Part shown: positions 51,891 to 60,869 of the stretch, one piece after another | How positions within the stretch are numbered: position 1 is the first letter of the stretch | Layout of the letters: every line of letters starts with the position of its first letter | DNA from: Paenibacillus ihumii | Lineage (GTDB): Bacteria > Bacillota > Bacilli > Paenibacillales > Paenibacillaceae | Direction of reading: 5' to 3' | Length of the DNA: 64,000 nt | NCBI RefSeq assembly: GCF_001403875.1 | Contig: NZ_LN884299.1 | Coordinates: 2,976,117-3,040,116, forward strand | The notes under the pieces: generated by a model | Seen by the model: only the letters and a program-made list of their open reading frames with translations | Database searches by the model: none | What the model was told of the DNA's origin: nothing | Position numbers and translations under genes: made by a program

Positions 51891-52204
51891 TGGCGTGGGG
51901 TTATTTGATTATCGCAGGGCTATTTGAAATTATCGGTGTCATCGGCGTGAAGCGGGTCGCTGAACGGAGCAATATCCTTAACAACTTGATATTATTCGCC
52001 GGATTTATCCTCAGCTTTACTTTTTTAACCAATGCGATGAAGGATATCCCTCTATCGACGGCTTACGCGGTTTGGACGGGAATTGGCACGCTGGGCTCTA
52101 CTTTGATGGGAATATTGTTTTTTAAGGAGCCGCGAAATGCGTTAAGAATCATTTGCATTCTAGGCATTATCTTCACCATTATCGGTTTGAAGCTGGTGAG
52201 CTAA
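51890..52204 (+). CDS. SMR-family transporter subunit 2 (YvdR-like)
   Basis: A 104-aa four-helix SMR protein: LIIAGLFEIIGVIGVKR carries the essential Glu and PLSTAYAVWTGIGTLGS the conserved loop. Its ATG overlaps the stop of subunit 1 as TAATG with GGAGGGGG upstream, so the two are coupled and likely act as a pair. Confidence 0.88.
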   Translation: MAWGYLIIAGLFEIIGVIGVKRVAERSNILNNLILFAGFILSFTFLTNAMKDIPLSTAYAVWTGIGTLGSTLMGILFFKEPRNALRIICILGIIFTIIGLKLVS

Positions 52205-52237
52205 TGGCCTGGCCTTCTGCAACGGGGCTGTCCACGA

Positions 52238-52271
52238 AGCCATCATAGATGGCTGAAGGGCGCCCTTTTTT
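52238..52271 (+). terminator. Terminator of the SMR operon
   Basis: AGCCATC-ATA-GATGGCT then GGGCGCCC and TTTTTT. The stretch 52226-52271 resembles 52980-53028 near an IS fragment, so it may descend from an IS end. Confidence 0.6.
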
Positions 52272-52361
52272 CAGAAAGCTACCCGTTTTCTGCAGAATCA
52301 ATTTTTGCGGAATTTATTTTTGCGGAGTCAATTTCTCCTTGCCTGCATTCCATTCTTTCGC

Positions 52362-52566
52362 TCATCTTATGTAAGCTGTCGAAAGCGAGCACTAAAGTCC
52401 CCTTCTTTGGCCTATGTTGTATAGCTGTCGAACGCGCCCCCATTCTTTGACTTCTGTTATGTAAGCTCTCGAACGCGAATCCCCATTCCTTGGCTTCTGT
52501 TATATATGCTGTCGAACACGAATCCCTATTCCTTGGCTTCTGTTATATATGCTGTCGAAAGCGAAC
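52362..52566. repeat. 43-bp tandem repeat, about five copies
   Basis: Units like CTGTTATATATGCTGTCGAA + CACGAATCCC + TATTCCTTGGCTT. The last three are nearly identical, the first two decayed. No gene inside. Confidence 0.85.
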
Positions 52567-52750
52567 AATAAATGGAAATCATGTATCTAACTTTGCGCTA
52601 AACGAATGTTTTAGGGGAATAGGTGGATTTTATGTGCCTAAAATCAAGAATCCCGCCCATAGTGGACAGTTCCCTTTTTCTAACGACATGAAATCCATTT
52701 AAAGCCGCTTTCCTGTCTTTGCCGCAGAAATTAACTACTATAAACCCATT

Positions 52751-52906
52751 TAGAACGAGAAGTCCGCGATTCGTGCTTGGCTAGAACGAGAAGTCCGCGA
52801 TTTTATGCTCGCTAGACGAGAAGTCTTTGCGATTTATCTTCGCTAGAAAGAGTAGTCCGCAATTCATGCTCGGCTAAAACGAGAAACCCGTAAATTCATG
52901 CTCAGC
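52751..52906. repeat. 31-bp tandem repeat, five copies
   Basis: Units start TAGAACGAGAAGTCCGCGAT and end in TGCTCGGC: 52751, 52782, 52813, 52844 and 52875, four of exactly 31 bases and one of 32. Directly repeated without spacers. Confidence 0.88.
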
Positions 52907-53104
52907 GTAAAGGGAGGTGAAGAGCCTGTTTGGTCACATCAGTGTTAAAGACAAATGTACGTTCTATGCGCGAGAAGAGACTGTCCCAATAGGCATCGTA
53001 GATAACTGAAGGGCGACCCTCTTTTTCATTTTGTTAAACAAAAAGAAACCAATCCTTGGTGAAATGGAAGTGTCGAGCAGCCATTCCAAAAGGAGAGGTT
53101 TCTT

Positions 53105-53173
53105 TTGTACATTCAATATACTATGAATCAATTCTATTTACCCATGGATCTAAAAGAGGACATTCCCGCCAAC
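53105..53173 (+). pseudogene. 5' fragment of an IS1182-like transposase
   Basis: After AAAAGGAGAGG a TTG opens a frame reading YTMNQFYLPMDLKEDIPAN, the usual start of IS1182-type transposases; similarity stops at 53173 where a 10-bp repeat array begins. The 130 bp before it (from about 52976) look like the element's left end. Confidence 0.7.
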
Positions 53174-53250
53174 TTAGTCTTACTTAGTCTTACTTAGTCT
53201 CACTTAGTCTTACTTAGTCTCACTTAGTCTTACTTAGTCTCACTTACTCA
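53171..53250. repeat. 10-bp phased tandem repeat ACTTAGTCTY
   Basis: Eight consecutive decamers (TACTTAGTCT, CACTTAGTCT). Read on the minus strand the unit is AGACTAAGTG/A, similar to the TAAGTGAGNN array at 26972. Confidence 0.9.
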
Positions 53251-53271
53251 TACTCCCTTAAGCTAATTCAT

Positions 53272-56200
53272 CTAACATACCACAAATGACACTGTCGTCC
53301 CTTTGCCTGGAATGCTGGATATTTGTAATCCAGCGCCGTACAGCCGCTTCAAGCGGAGATCCACATTGCGCAGCGCAATCCCTCCGGCTGCATTCGCCTC
53401 CAGCAATTTGGACACGGCAGCTTCATCCATGCCGACACCATCGTCGAAAACGGAAATCTCCGCGAAGTCTCCCTGCTTTCGCAGCGTAATCCGCACCGTT
53501 CCGCCTGCGGCCCGCTTCATAAGCCCATGCCGGATCGCATTCTCCACAAGAGGCTGGATTGAATACGGCGGGATCCGCAGCAGTTCAATATTGCTGTCGA
53601 TTTTCCACTCAACCTGAAGCCGGTTCTCAAATCTCGTCTGCTCGATAAACAAATAGGAGCGCACCAGCGTTAGCTCATCCTGCAGAGGAACAAGCTCCCC
53701 TACATTCTGGAACTTAAATTTTTCACGCAAATAATCACCAAAATGTTCAATCAGCTGCAGCATCGAATCGGGGTTGATCGTATGCAATGCGGCAATAGAA
53801 TTCAATGTGTTCAGGAAGAAATGCGGTTCAATCTGCGCCTGCAGCCAAGCGGCCTCCATGCGAATACGTTCGCGGGTCGAGCTGGTCAAGCGTGTCAGGG
53901 CCCGAACTCTGGCCCGAAGCGCCCTGGCATCAACAGGCTTGGTTACATAATCATTCGCACCTGCCCAGAATCCCTTCTCAATATCCTCCGGGCGGCTGCG
54001 GGCGGTAAGCAGCAGCACAGGCAGCTCGGATACCCCATACCGTTCCCTGATCTTCCTGGTCAATTCGTACCCTGACATACCGGGCATCATAATGTCCGCA
54101 AGGACTAAGTCCCATTCCTGAATATGAATCAGCTCCAGGGCTTCAGCACCGCTCGTACACGTTACGGTCATATAGTCCTCGTTAGAAAGAATGGAGCTCA
54201 GGACATTCAAATTCAGAGCATCGTCATCCACAGCCAGTATACGCGGCTTGTCCTTAACGGGCAGCTGCCCTGGCTCCGGCAATTGGGCCTTATGTTCGTA
54301 AAGCTCTGGCAATGCCGCAGCTGCGGCCAGGTCTTGGGAAGCATCTGCTGCATTTGCTGCATTTGCTGCATTTGCTGCATTTGCTGCATCTGAAGCATCT
54401 GCTGCATTTGCTGCATTTGCTGCGTCTGCTGCGTCTGCTGCGCTTACTGTGTCTGCTGCACTCCTGCTGGCAGCCCCCAGCATCGCCCTTATCTCCGAGC
54501 TTCCATCCAGCTTCAGCGTAAAGGTGAATTTTGAACCCTTGGCGGGAGCCGACTGTACGGTAATGGTTCCCCCGTGCAATTCAATCAATTGTCTGCATAC
54601 GCTTAGACCCAGGCCAAATCCGCCTTCATACCCGTTCATTGAACCAGCCTGCTCATAAGGCTCAAATACCCGCTGCTGAGTTTCTTTATCCATGCCGACA
54701 CCACTATCCGCTACAATCACAAACACCTGTCCTTTATCGGTGTAAGCCTCTACGTATACCTCGCCTTGATGCGTAAATTTGACCGCATTATGCAGCAGGT
54801 TGAACAGGATCTGAATCAGGCGATTCTCGTCGGCAAGGACTTTGGGAAAATGCTCCGGAACCCGGTTTGTCAGCACGATCGGCTTACCGGCAGTCATAAA
54901 CCTAATCATGTCCATTACTCCGCTAATAATCGGCTGCAAGGAAACGCTATTGATCTCCAGCCGCAGGCTGCTATCCTTCAATCGGGCGGTATCCAGCAGG
55001 TCATTAAGCATGAGAGACATTCTTTGCCCTACTTGAATTACCGTTTCCATCTCCCGGATGCTTGTGGCGTTTATGGCATTTCGCTCCCGGTCAAGCACGA
55101 CCTGAGAAATATTGATCATGCTGTGGAGCGGATTACGGAGCTCATGAGACGTGCTTGCCAGGAACTCGTCCTTCTTCCTGTTGATCTCCTCCAGCTTCTC
55201 AGTCAGCTCTTTCTGTTCCGTGTACAATATAAAATGACGCTTGATCCATATGTAAGATAGCAGCAGCATGCCCAAAATAAGATCAAACGGATAAAAAATG
55301 ACCTTAATTCCGGTGAATAAATAAACCGTCCACCAAATCATATGATTCACAAACGCTAAAAAAGCTAAAAATTGTATCAAACTTTTCCGGATGCCCCTCA
55401 TCGCCATACGAAGCACGGAAATGATAAATAATACAATAATCGGCACAGAACATAGGAAAATCACATACTGCATAGTTTCATTATTTTGAGTCGGCAGCCA
55501 GGCGCTCAGCCCCAGTCCAAGGATCCCCGCAGCACCGTACGCACGCAGAATCTTGGTTCGCCACGCCTCCGGAAGCTCTATGCTCGCCATCTGCAGGATA
55601 GAATAAAAGAGAATTATAAGGCAAAAAAGCAAGAGCTTGAAGCTCCAGGCGTATGATATCGATAGCCATTGCTGCAATAATTTATCTTCGCTGCTATTAA
55701 GGAGAATGACCATGAAGACCAATAAAGCCAGGGCAAAATAAAACCAAAACTTATTTTTCTCAATAACATAGAAGACCAGCAAATAAGCAGCATGAATAAT
55801 CATAGCGGCTGCAGTTAACTGCTGAGCCGCCAAGGAATACTGCTTCTCGCGATAAATGTTCTCATTCGTTCCAAATTTGAGCGAGCGGATCATTCCTCCG
55901 CCCCGCGGGTCGGTAAAGTTCGCGGCCTGAATCACGATCTCGATCATACCTTGTGCATCCGGCTTAAAGGTCGCAATGTAAGGAATATTTTGGGCCTTGT
56001 AATCCTCTGCGTTCGTCGCGGGATCGCCGGAGCTGGCAATGAGTTTCCCGTTCACGTACAGCTGGGATGCACTGCGAATACTCGGAACATAGATGCTGTA
56101 TACTTCATCTGTGGAATTGACCAGAACCTGCAGCCGGTAGCTTCCGAATCCATATGGAGTCGGTGCATCCGGCCGTAAGTGCGGGCTCCAGTCCGAGGGA

Positions 56201-56460
56201 ACCTCTATTCCTTGGGGGGAGTGCTCTGGCGAATCCTGATCGGATCCGGCGGACAGCAAGAAAACACCCGGATAGAATTCCCACTCCCCATCCAGCGTTA
56301 CCGTCTTCCAGTCTGCCTCCTCCCAGTTCTGCAAATCGAGCAGCCCGTTCACTGCATAGGGCTGCCCGGACGGCTTGAACAACTCCATCCAAAGGAGACG
56401 ACCAGTCGTTATAATTGAAATAAAGAGTACAACAGCAATAAAAACAGGAGCCTTTTTCAT
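53272..56460 (-). CDS. Giant hybrid sensor kinase (7TM, HisKA-HATPase, REC, LytS-type HK-HATPase)
   Basis: A 1062-aa protein. Order: signal/TM segment (1-25), a jelly-roll sensor-like extracellular domain (~45-200), seven membrane segments (~210-410), a short coiled coil, HisKA with STSHELRNPLHSMI (~435-500) and HATPase with NAVKF and GLGLSVCRQ. Then a linker of Asp/Ala/Asn repeats (~670-710), a receiver domain with LAVDDDALNLN, LADIMMPGMSG and YVTKP, and a second kinase of the LytS type (QAQIEPHFFLNTLNSI; NAIRHG; DDGVGMD). It likely phosphorylates a separate regulator; none is adjacent. The sensor could bind a carbohydrate, inferred only from the fold. Confidence 0.88.
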   Translation of the reverse strand: MKKAPVFIAVVLFISIITTGRLLWMELFKPSGQPYAVNGLLDLQNWEEADWKTVTLDGEWEFYPGVFLLSAGSDQDSPEHSPQGIEVPSDWSPHLRPDAPTPYGFGSYRLQVLVNSTDEVYSIYVPSIRSASQLYVNGKLIASSGDPATNAEDYKAQNIPYIATFKPDAQGMIEIVIQAANFTDPRGGGMIRSLKFGTNENIYREKQYSLAAQQLTAAAMIIHAAYLLVFYVIEKNKFWFYFALALLVFMVILLNSSEDKLLQQWLSISYAWSFKLLLFCLIILFYSILQMASIELPEAWRTKILRAYGAAGILGLGLSAWLPTQNNETMQYVIFLCSVPIIVLFIISVLRMAMRGIRKSLIQFLAFLAFVNHMIWWTVYLFTGIKVIFYPFDLILGMLLLSYIWIKRHFILYTEQKELTEKLEEINRKKDEFLASTSHELRNPLHSMINISQVVLDRERNAINATSIREMETVIQVGQRMSLMLNDLLDTARLKDSSLRLEINSVSLQPIISGVMDMIRFMTAGKPIVLTNRVPEHFPKVLADENRLIQILFNLLHNAVKFTHQGEVYVEAYTDKGQVFVIVADSGVGMDKETQQRVFEPYEQAGSMNGYEGGFGLGLSVCRQLIELHGGTITVQSAPAKGSKFTFTLKLDGSSEIRAMLGAASRSAADTVSAADAADAANAANAADASDAANAANAANAANAADASQDLAAAAALPELYEHKAQLPEPGQLPVKDKPRILAVDDDALNLNVLSSILSNEDYMTVTCTSGAEALELIHIQEWDLVLADIMMPGMSGYELTRKIRERYGVSELPVLLLTARSRPEDIEKGFWAGANDYVTKPVDARALRARVRALTRLTSSTRERIRMEAAWLQAQIEPHFFLNTLNSIAALHTINPDSMLQLIEHFGDYLREKFKFQNVGELVPLQDELTLVRSYLFIEQTRFENRLQVEWKIDSNIELLRIPPYSIQPLVENAIRHGLMKRAAGGTVRITLRKQGDFAEISVFDDGVGMDEAAVSKLLEANAAGGIALRNVDLRLKRLYGAGLQISSIPGKGTTVSFVVC
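54343..54440. repeat. In-frame 9-bp repeat inside the hybrid kinase gene
   Basis: TGCTGCATT(TGCTGCATT)n and variants (TGCTGCATC, TGCTGCGTC) encode a linker of Ala-Ala-Asn and Ala-Ala-Asp units on the minus strand. Units are multiples of three, so gain or loss would change linker length without a frameshift. Confidence 0.9.
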
Positions 56461-56565
56461 AGTAATATAAAGATTCGACAGTTTTCGTGATATCCCTTTT
56501 CATAGTCCTTTATTTTAATTATATTGCTTTGGCCTTCTTCATCTTTCAGCAGCCCCCCTAACCTT

Positions 56566-57288
56566 CTATGTAGGCTCTGTTGCAGGGCTTGGCATGACAG
56601 GAATTTTGACGACAAACGCTTTGCTGTTCCCGTTCTCTGAATCTATATATATGATCCCTTGGTGAAAATCCACGATTTTCTTGACGATGGACAAACCTAA
56701 GCCATTGCCTTCTATATTTCGGTCTCTAGCCCGATCCGCTTTGAAAAATCGCTTAAATATTCGCTCTCGATCTTCAGGCGGCACTGCAGGGCCATTATCA
56801 TAAAAACGGATCTCTGCCTGATCCTTGTCCGCCAGCAGCTCGATTATAATCCTTCCATCGGCAGGAGCGAACTTAATCGCATTCGACATAAGATTGATCC
56901 ACACCTGGTTCAGAAGCTCCTCATCCGCATAAACCATCGTTCGAGCCCCTATCATCTCTACCTCGAGCTGTTTATCCGACCAAAGCGGCTCAAAGGTGAG
57001 GACTGTTCTCCGAATCTGCTCAGCTAGGTCGAAGTATGCCGGATTAATCGCGTATCTCTCCGATTCCAGCGCAGCCAAGCGGAGTAAATTATCGCTTAAC
57101 CGCGATAAGCGTTCACTCTCCTGGATGATAATTTGAAGGGCTCGCGAGCGCTCCGAGTCTTGAAGCGACCCTCCAAGAAGTATGGCGGAGAAGCCTTTCA
57201 TTAAGGTGAGCGGGGATTGGAATTCATGGGATACGTTAGCGACAAACTCCTGCCGTTCCCGGTCCAACTGCCCCAGCTCTGTTTAAGA
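56566..57288 (-). pseudogene. Truncated histidine kinase (HisKA-HATPase only)
   Basis: The minus strand from about 57288 encodes ELGQLDRERQEFVANVSHEF (HisKA with its His), then NAIKFAP and GNGLGLSIVKK (HATPase). The usual membrane segments, sensor and HAMP are missing: a TAA stands just before TELGQL. A TTG at 57267 could still start a soluble 233-aa kinase core, but with no sensor I read it as a remnant. Confidence 0.7.
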
Positions 57289-57304
57289 AAGGAGGAGAAT
57301 CAAC

Positions 57305-57409
57305 ATGCAGTTTTCCAAAAGCACCGATTACAAAAGGATTCTATTTGCTGTCGGAATGAAAGATCGGACGCTGGGCATCCCAGGACTAGCCGAAGTCTAT
57401 GGGATCTAA
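57305..57409 (+). pseudogene. Possible N-terminal fragment of an Rrf2-like regulator
   Basis: A 34-codon frame from ATG with GGAGGAG upstream. MQFSKSTDYK resembles the Rrf2-family opening and LGIPGLAEVYGI the start of its HTH; the frame then ends at TAA. Weak; it lies in debris between two kinase genes. Confidence 0.3.
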
Positions 57410-57494
57410 TCTGGAGGCCTGGAAGCCAAACGGATGTAGATATGACGATGCGGAGTTCACGTCTTGCCGCCCGGCAAAGGCGTCCCCTATTGCA

Positions 57495-57528
57495 AACCGC
57501 TTAATAGGCCTTATCCTATTAAGCGGTT
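57495..57528 (-). terminator. Hairpin overlapping the stop codon of the sensor kinase
   Basis: AACCGCTTAATAGG and CCTATTAAGCGGTT form a perfect 14-bp stem with a 6-base loop. The kinase TAA (57519-57521) lies in the stem. No strong T-run follows. Confidence 0.6.
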
Positions 57529-58853
57529 GCTGAAGGGATCCAGCCTGACAGAAGGGCTCCCTGGTCGGGATGGTTGCCTGCGGCAAGCTCGCCTCCGTGC
57601 TGCTTAATAATTCTCTGTGAGATGGATAACCCTAATCCGGCTCCTCCTGTTGATCGATTTCTGGAGGCTTCTCCCCGATATAGCGGTTCAAATACATGCC
57701 CCAATTCATCTGAAGCAAAACCTGGGCCTGTATCATGAATCGTAAAAATTACTTTATGCTCATCCTTCTCGCATTGAACGAGAATCTTACCATCGGAAGG
57801 TGTATGTCTAACCGCATTATCCATAATATTGTTTAAGGCTCTCTCCAATAAATGCGCATCGCCTATAACGCGCAAATCATCTGCAGAACAGTTCATGATT
57901 ACAGAGATGTCCTTTTGCTGGGCTAGCGGCCTTAGGTTATCAACCGCTTTTTGCAAAATAAACCCTAGGTCAAGCGTGCTTCTGTTCAGCTCCGCTTCCA
58001 GATATTCAACCTTCGTAAATGTGAACAGGTCCTCGACCAGCCTGTCTAACTGCGCTGATTTTTCCTTGCAGGCCGCCAAATATTTAGCCAATTTATCCGG
58101 GGAATCTGCAATGCCTTGTTCTATGCCGTCTAAATAACCCCGCAAAGCAAACAACGGTGTCCTTAAATCATGTGCGACGGCAGCAATCACGAATCGGCGT
58201 TCTTCTTCCATTTCCAGTTGTTTCTGAAAAGATTGCTGCAGTCCCTCCACCATCACTTCGAAACCATTGCGTACTTCGGCAATTTCCGTAATTCTGAATG
58301 AGGGCAGCTGCTGAATCTCCCAATCTCCGGAGGCCAGTTGCCGGGCAGCCCTGCTCATTCTGTCGAGGGGTTTGAGAATCAGCCTCCGCATTGCGACAGC
58401 GACTATCATAACAGCCAGCAACAGCCCCGAAACAACCGCAATCATCGAAACCGCTTTTGAACTGGGCAGATAAATGACGACTCGGCCAAGCACTTGACCA
58501 TCTCCGATCATGGAGAACTGTTCGGACGATTGCCATGCCCTTTCTCGTCCCGGCTGGGATCGGTAAATTTCCTGATCAGAGGCATTCAGAATGACCGCAT
58601 CTAATTTCGCTTCCCGTAAAAGAGTTTGCAGCTCGTTTTGCCAGATAGGATCCGTCCAGTTGTCCGCATGAGTTCCGATCAGATGGATTATCTCAGATAC
58701 TCTTTTTTGTATCCTCTGTTTTTGAAGCTGATTGCCGCCCAAGCTCAAAGTGTTTGTTTGCAAGAAATGTGCCGTTAAGAAAAAGATCCAGGGCACTAAA
58801 AGTATGAATAACAAGCCAAGCATTGTGAATGTACGAATGTGAACAGTCCTCAT
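57519..58853 (-). CDS. Two-component sensor histidine kinase (HAMP-HisKA-HATPase)
   Basis: A 444-aa membrane kinase: TM1 (~10-30), an extracellular region of ~120 residues, TM2 (~135-160), HAMP (PLDRMSRAARQLASGDWEIQ), HisKA (VAAVAHDLRTPLFALRGYL, the phosphorylated His), and HATPase (NNIMDNAVRHTP, DTGPGFAS, GGAGLGLSISQRI). The ATG at 58853 overlaps the end of the regulator gene with GGGAGGATGAT as the ribosome site; the upstream start at 58892 is unlikely. Its partner is the next gene. Confidence 0.92.
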   Translation of the reverse strand: MRTVHIRTFTMLGLLFILLVPWIFFLTAHFLQTNTLSLGGNQLQKQRIQKRVSEIIHLIGTHADNWTDPIWQNELQTLLREAKLDAVILNASDQEIYRSQPGRERAWQSSEQFSMIGDGQVLGRVVIYLPSSKAVSMIAVVSGLLLAVMIVAVAMRRLILKPLDRMSRAARQLASGDWEIQQLPSFRITEIAEVRNGFEVMVEGLQQSFQKQLEMEEERRFVIAAVAHDLRTPLFALRGYLDGIEQGIADSPDKLAKYLAACKEKSAQLDRLVEDLFTFTKVEYLEAELNRSTLDLGFILQKAVDNLRPLAQQKDISVIMNCSADDLRVIGDAHLLERALNNIMDNAVRHTPSDGKILVQCEKDEHKVIFTIHDTGPGFASDELGHVFEPLYRGEASRNRSTGGAGLGLSISQRIIKQHGGELAAGNHPDQGALLSGWIPSATA

Positions 58854-58854
58854 A

Positions 58855-59541
58855 TCATCCTCCCTCGAACCGGTAGCCCACGCCCCACACATTAATCAAG
58901 TATTTAGGGTGATTCGGATCAGCCTCGATCTTCTCCCGGAGCCGGCTAAGATGAACGCGAATGGTGTGCTTATCGCCCACGCCGTCCCAGAATTTCTGAA
59001 GCAATTGATCATACGAGAAAACATGCCGCGGATGCTCGGCAAACAGTCTCAACAGCTCAAATTCCTTAGGTGTCAGCGAGATGCTCTGCCCCTCTACTGA
59101 TACTTCCCGCGTGGATAGATTGATTGCAAGGCGTCCATAGTCCAGAATCGCTCTGCTGACCACCTGCTGAGGGCCGGTACGCCGCAATACGGCTTTCACC
59201 CTGGCAACAATCTCCCCAACGGAGGCCGTTTTGACAATATAATCGTCGCCGCCCAGCGTCAATCCTCGGATCTTGTCTATATCATCACTGCGCGCGCTCA
59301 AGAACAGGATAGGAACGCTGCTTTCCGCGCGTATTCGCCTGCATAATTCAAAACCATCCAGTCCCGGCATCATGATGTCAACAATCATGCAGTCAATCGC
59401 ACTCCGCCGGAACTCGGCAAGCGCTTGTGCCGCATCGCAGGCGGTTTCGACTTGAAAGTTATCATGCTCCAAAAAATCCTTCATAAGCTCGACAATGCTC
59501 TCATCGTCATCCACGACCAAAATCGTTTTCAGTTCATTCAT
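58855..59541 (-). CDS. OmpR-family response regulator
   Basis: A 228-aa regulator: receiver domain with VVDDDESIVEL, the phosphorylated Asp in IVDIMMPGLDG and LSARSDDIDKI, then an OmpR winged helix (LTPKEFELLRLFAEHP, TIRVHLSRLREKIE, VWGVGYRFE). The switch Lys is present (YIVKTA) but the Pro that normally follows it is Thr. The ATG at 59541 has AAAGGTGG upstream. It is translated just before, and coupled to, the sensor kinase. Confidence 0.92.
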   Translation of the reverse strand: MNELKTILVVDDDESIVELMKDFLEHDNFQVETACDAAQALAEFRRSAIDCMIVDIMMPGLDGFELCRRIRAESSVPILFLSARSDDIDKIRGLTLGGDDYIVKTASVGEIVARVKAVLRRTGPQQVVSRAILDYGRLAINLSTREVSVEGQSISLTPKEFELLRLFAEHPRHVFSYDQLLQKFWDGVGDKHTIRVHLSRLREKIEADPNHPKYLINVWGVGYRFEGG

Positions 59542-59553
59542 TGAGTATTCCAC

Positions 59554-59793
59554 CTTTAAGCTTGTGATCTATCCTATAGAAGATAGAGGAAGATAAAAAT
59601 AGAGATCGTTCTCATGGAATTCGAAATAAGTTTATCATTTTTTTGATTCAAAAAACCAAACCTTACGTTTTGTGATGAATTGTTTATTGTTTTGTGACTT
59701 TTTCATAGCCGGGTTCGAGATATTTGATTGGTATGATCCTGTTATGTTGCAGCCAATACAAACTAAACTGATGTGGTAAAAGGAGAATGGTTC
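59554..59793. other. Divergent intergenic region
   Basis: About 240 bp, A+T-rich, between the two-component operon and the DJ-1/PfpI gene. A possible plus-strand promoter lies around 59715-59745 (TATTTGAT, TATGTT); no certain element. Confidence 0.35.
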
Positions 59794-60846
59794 ATGCTAT
59801 CCGTTCAAATTGTATTATTTGATGGTTTTGATCTTTTAGATGCCACTGCGCCTTACGAGGTGTTCTGCGCTGCCGAAATGTTTGCAGGCGGAGCACTTAA
59901 CGTTGAATTCGTTACGGCCGAAGGGCCACGACCCGTGCCAAGCGGCACGAACGGGTTAATCATTGAGGCCAGCGGCCAGCTGAAGCCGGATAGGGCGGGA
60001 ATCCTTCTCGTCCCTGGCGCATCTGGAGATGTCGACGGGGATAGGCCCGATTCCGTGCCGGCTATTTTGGTCCGGGCAAGGAATACGGCATTAACCCGAC
60101 TGATCCGGGAGGCGTTTTTGCAGCAAGATGTCGTAGTTGCTACCGTATGCGGCGGCTCCCTGCTGTTAGCCATGGGAGGCTTGCTGGAAGGCAGATCGGC
60201 TGTTACCCATCGTTTGGGCATGGATCTGCTCGGATCGACCGGCGCTATTCCCATCCAGGCCCGCGTTGTCGATGACGGCAATCTGGTTACAGGCGGAGGC
60301 GTAACATCCGGGCTCGATGTAGCTCTGCATCTGGTAGAACGCGAGCTTGGGCCGCGTATCGCCCATGCAGTAGAGGAACTGTTTGAATTCGAACGGAGAG
60401 GAACCGTTTGGCGAGAGATTGGCATGGCGCCAAGGACTGAAAAGGAATTAAGCAGCAACGATCCAAACGCTTCGGGCACGCTGCCAACGCCGGGGACGCC
60501 TACAGAGACGGCGGCATTGGAGAATCGGCATAATACTGCCCAGGCATCTGCTTTTGACGGAGATTGGGATACAACCATCGCAACGCCTGTCGGGAAAATA
60601 CAGGTCAGGCTTTCGATTTCAACCCGAAATGGGATCACTCAGGGGACAGCCACGCAAGGAGATGAAACGGTAGCGTTTATGAATCCCTTGCTTCAGGGCG
60701 ACAAGCTTGCCTGGTCGCTCCAAATCTCCAAACCGATGAGATTGAACCTGAGATTTGAAGTGGCTGCCGAAAGAAATCTAATGACCGGATTCGCCAAAGC
60801 TGGCGTACTGCCGGGGTCTAAATTAACGGGAATACGGGTTTCCTGA
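59794..60846 (+). CDS. DJ-1/PfpI-domain protein with C-terminal fusion
   Basis: A 350-aa protein. Residues ~1-205 are DJ-1/PfpI-like: FDGFDLLDATAPYEVFCAAE, the nucleophile elbow ATVCGGSLLLAMGGLL (reactive Cys) and THRLGMDLL. The closest named relatives are AraC-regulator sensor domains and isonitrile hydratases (about 210-230 aa), but no HTH follows. After a Thr/Pro-rich linker (~225-250) comes a ~95-residue beta-rich domain (FDGDWDTTIATPVGKIQVRL...). AAAGGAG precedes the ATG. It is followed 23 bp later by a DUF2306 gene. Confidence 0.8.
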   Translation: MLSVQIVLFDGFDLLDATAPYEVFCAAEMFAGGALNVEFVTAEGPRPVPSGTNGLIIEASGQLKPDRAGILLVPGASGDVDGDRPDSVPAILVRARNTALTRLIREAFLQQDVVVATVCGGSLLLAMGGLLEGRSAVTHRLGMDLLGSTGAIPIQARVVDDGNLVTGGGVTSGLDVALHLVERELGPRIAHAVEELFEFERRGTVWREIGMAPRTEKELSSNDPNASGTLPTPGTPTETAALENRHNTAQASAFDGDWDTTIATPVGKIQVRLSISTRNGITQGTATQGDETVAFMNPLLQGDKLAWSLQISKPMRLNLRFEVAAERNLMTGFAKAGVLPGSKLTGIRVS

Positions 60847-60869
60847 ACCGATGGGGGATTTTAAGTCAT

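Noticed and set aside
52751..52906. 31-bp repeats as a CRISPR or attachment site
   Set aside because: Units are head-to-tail without spacers and degenerate; no integrase is nearby.
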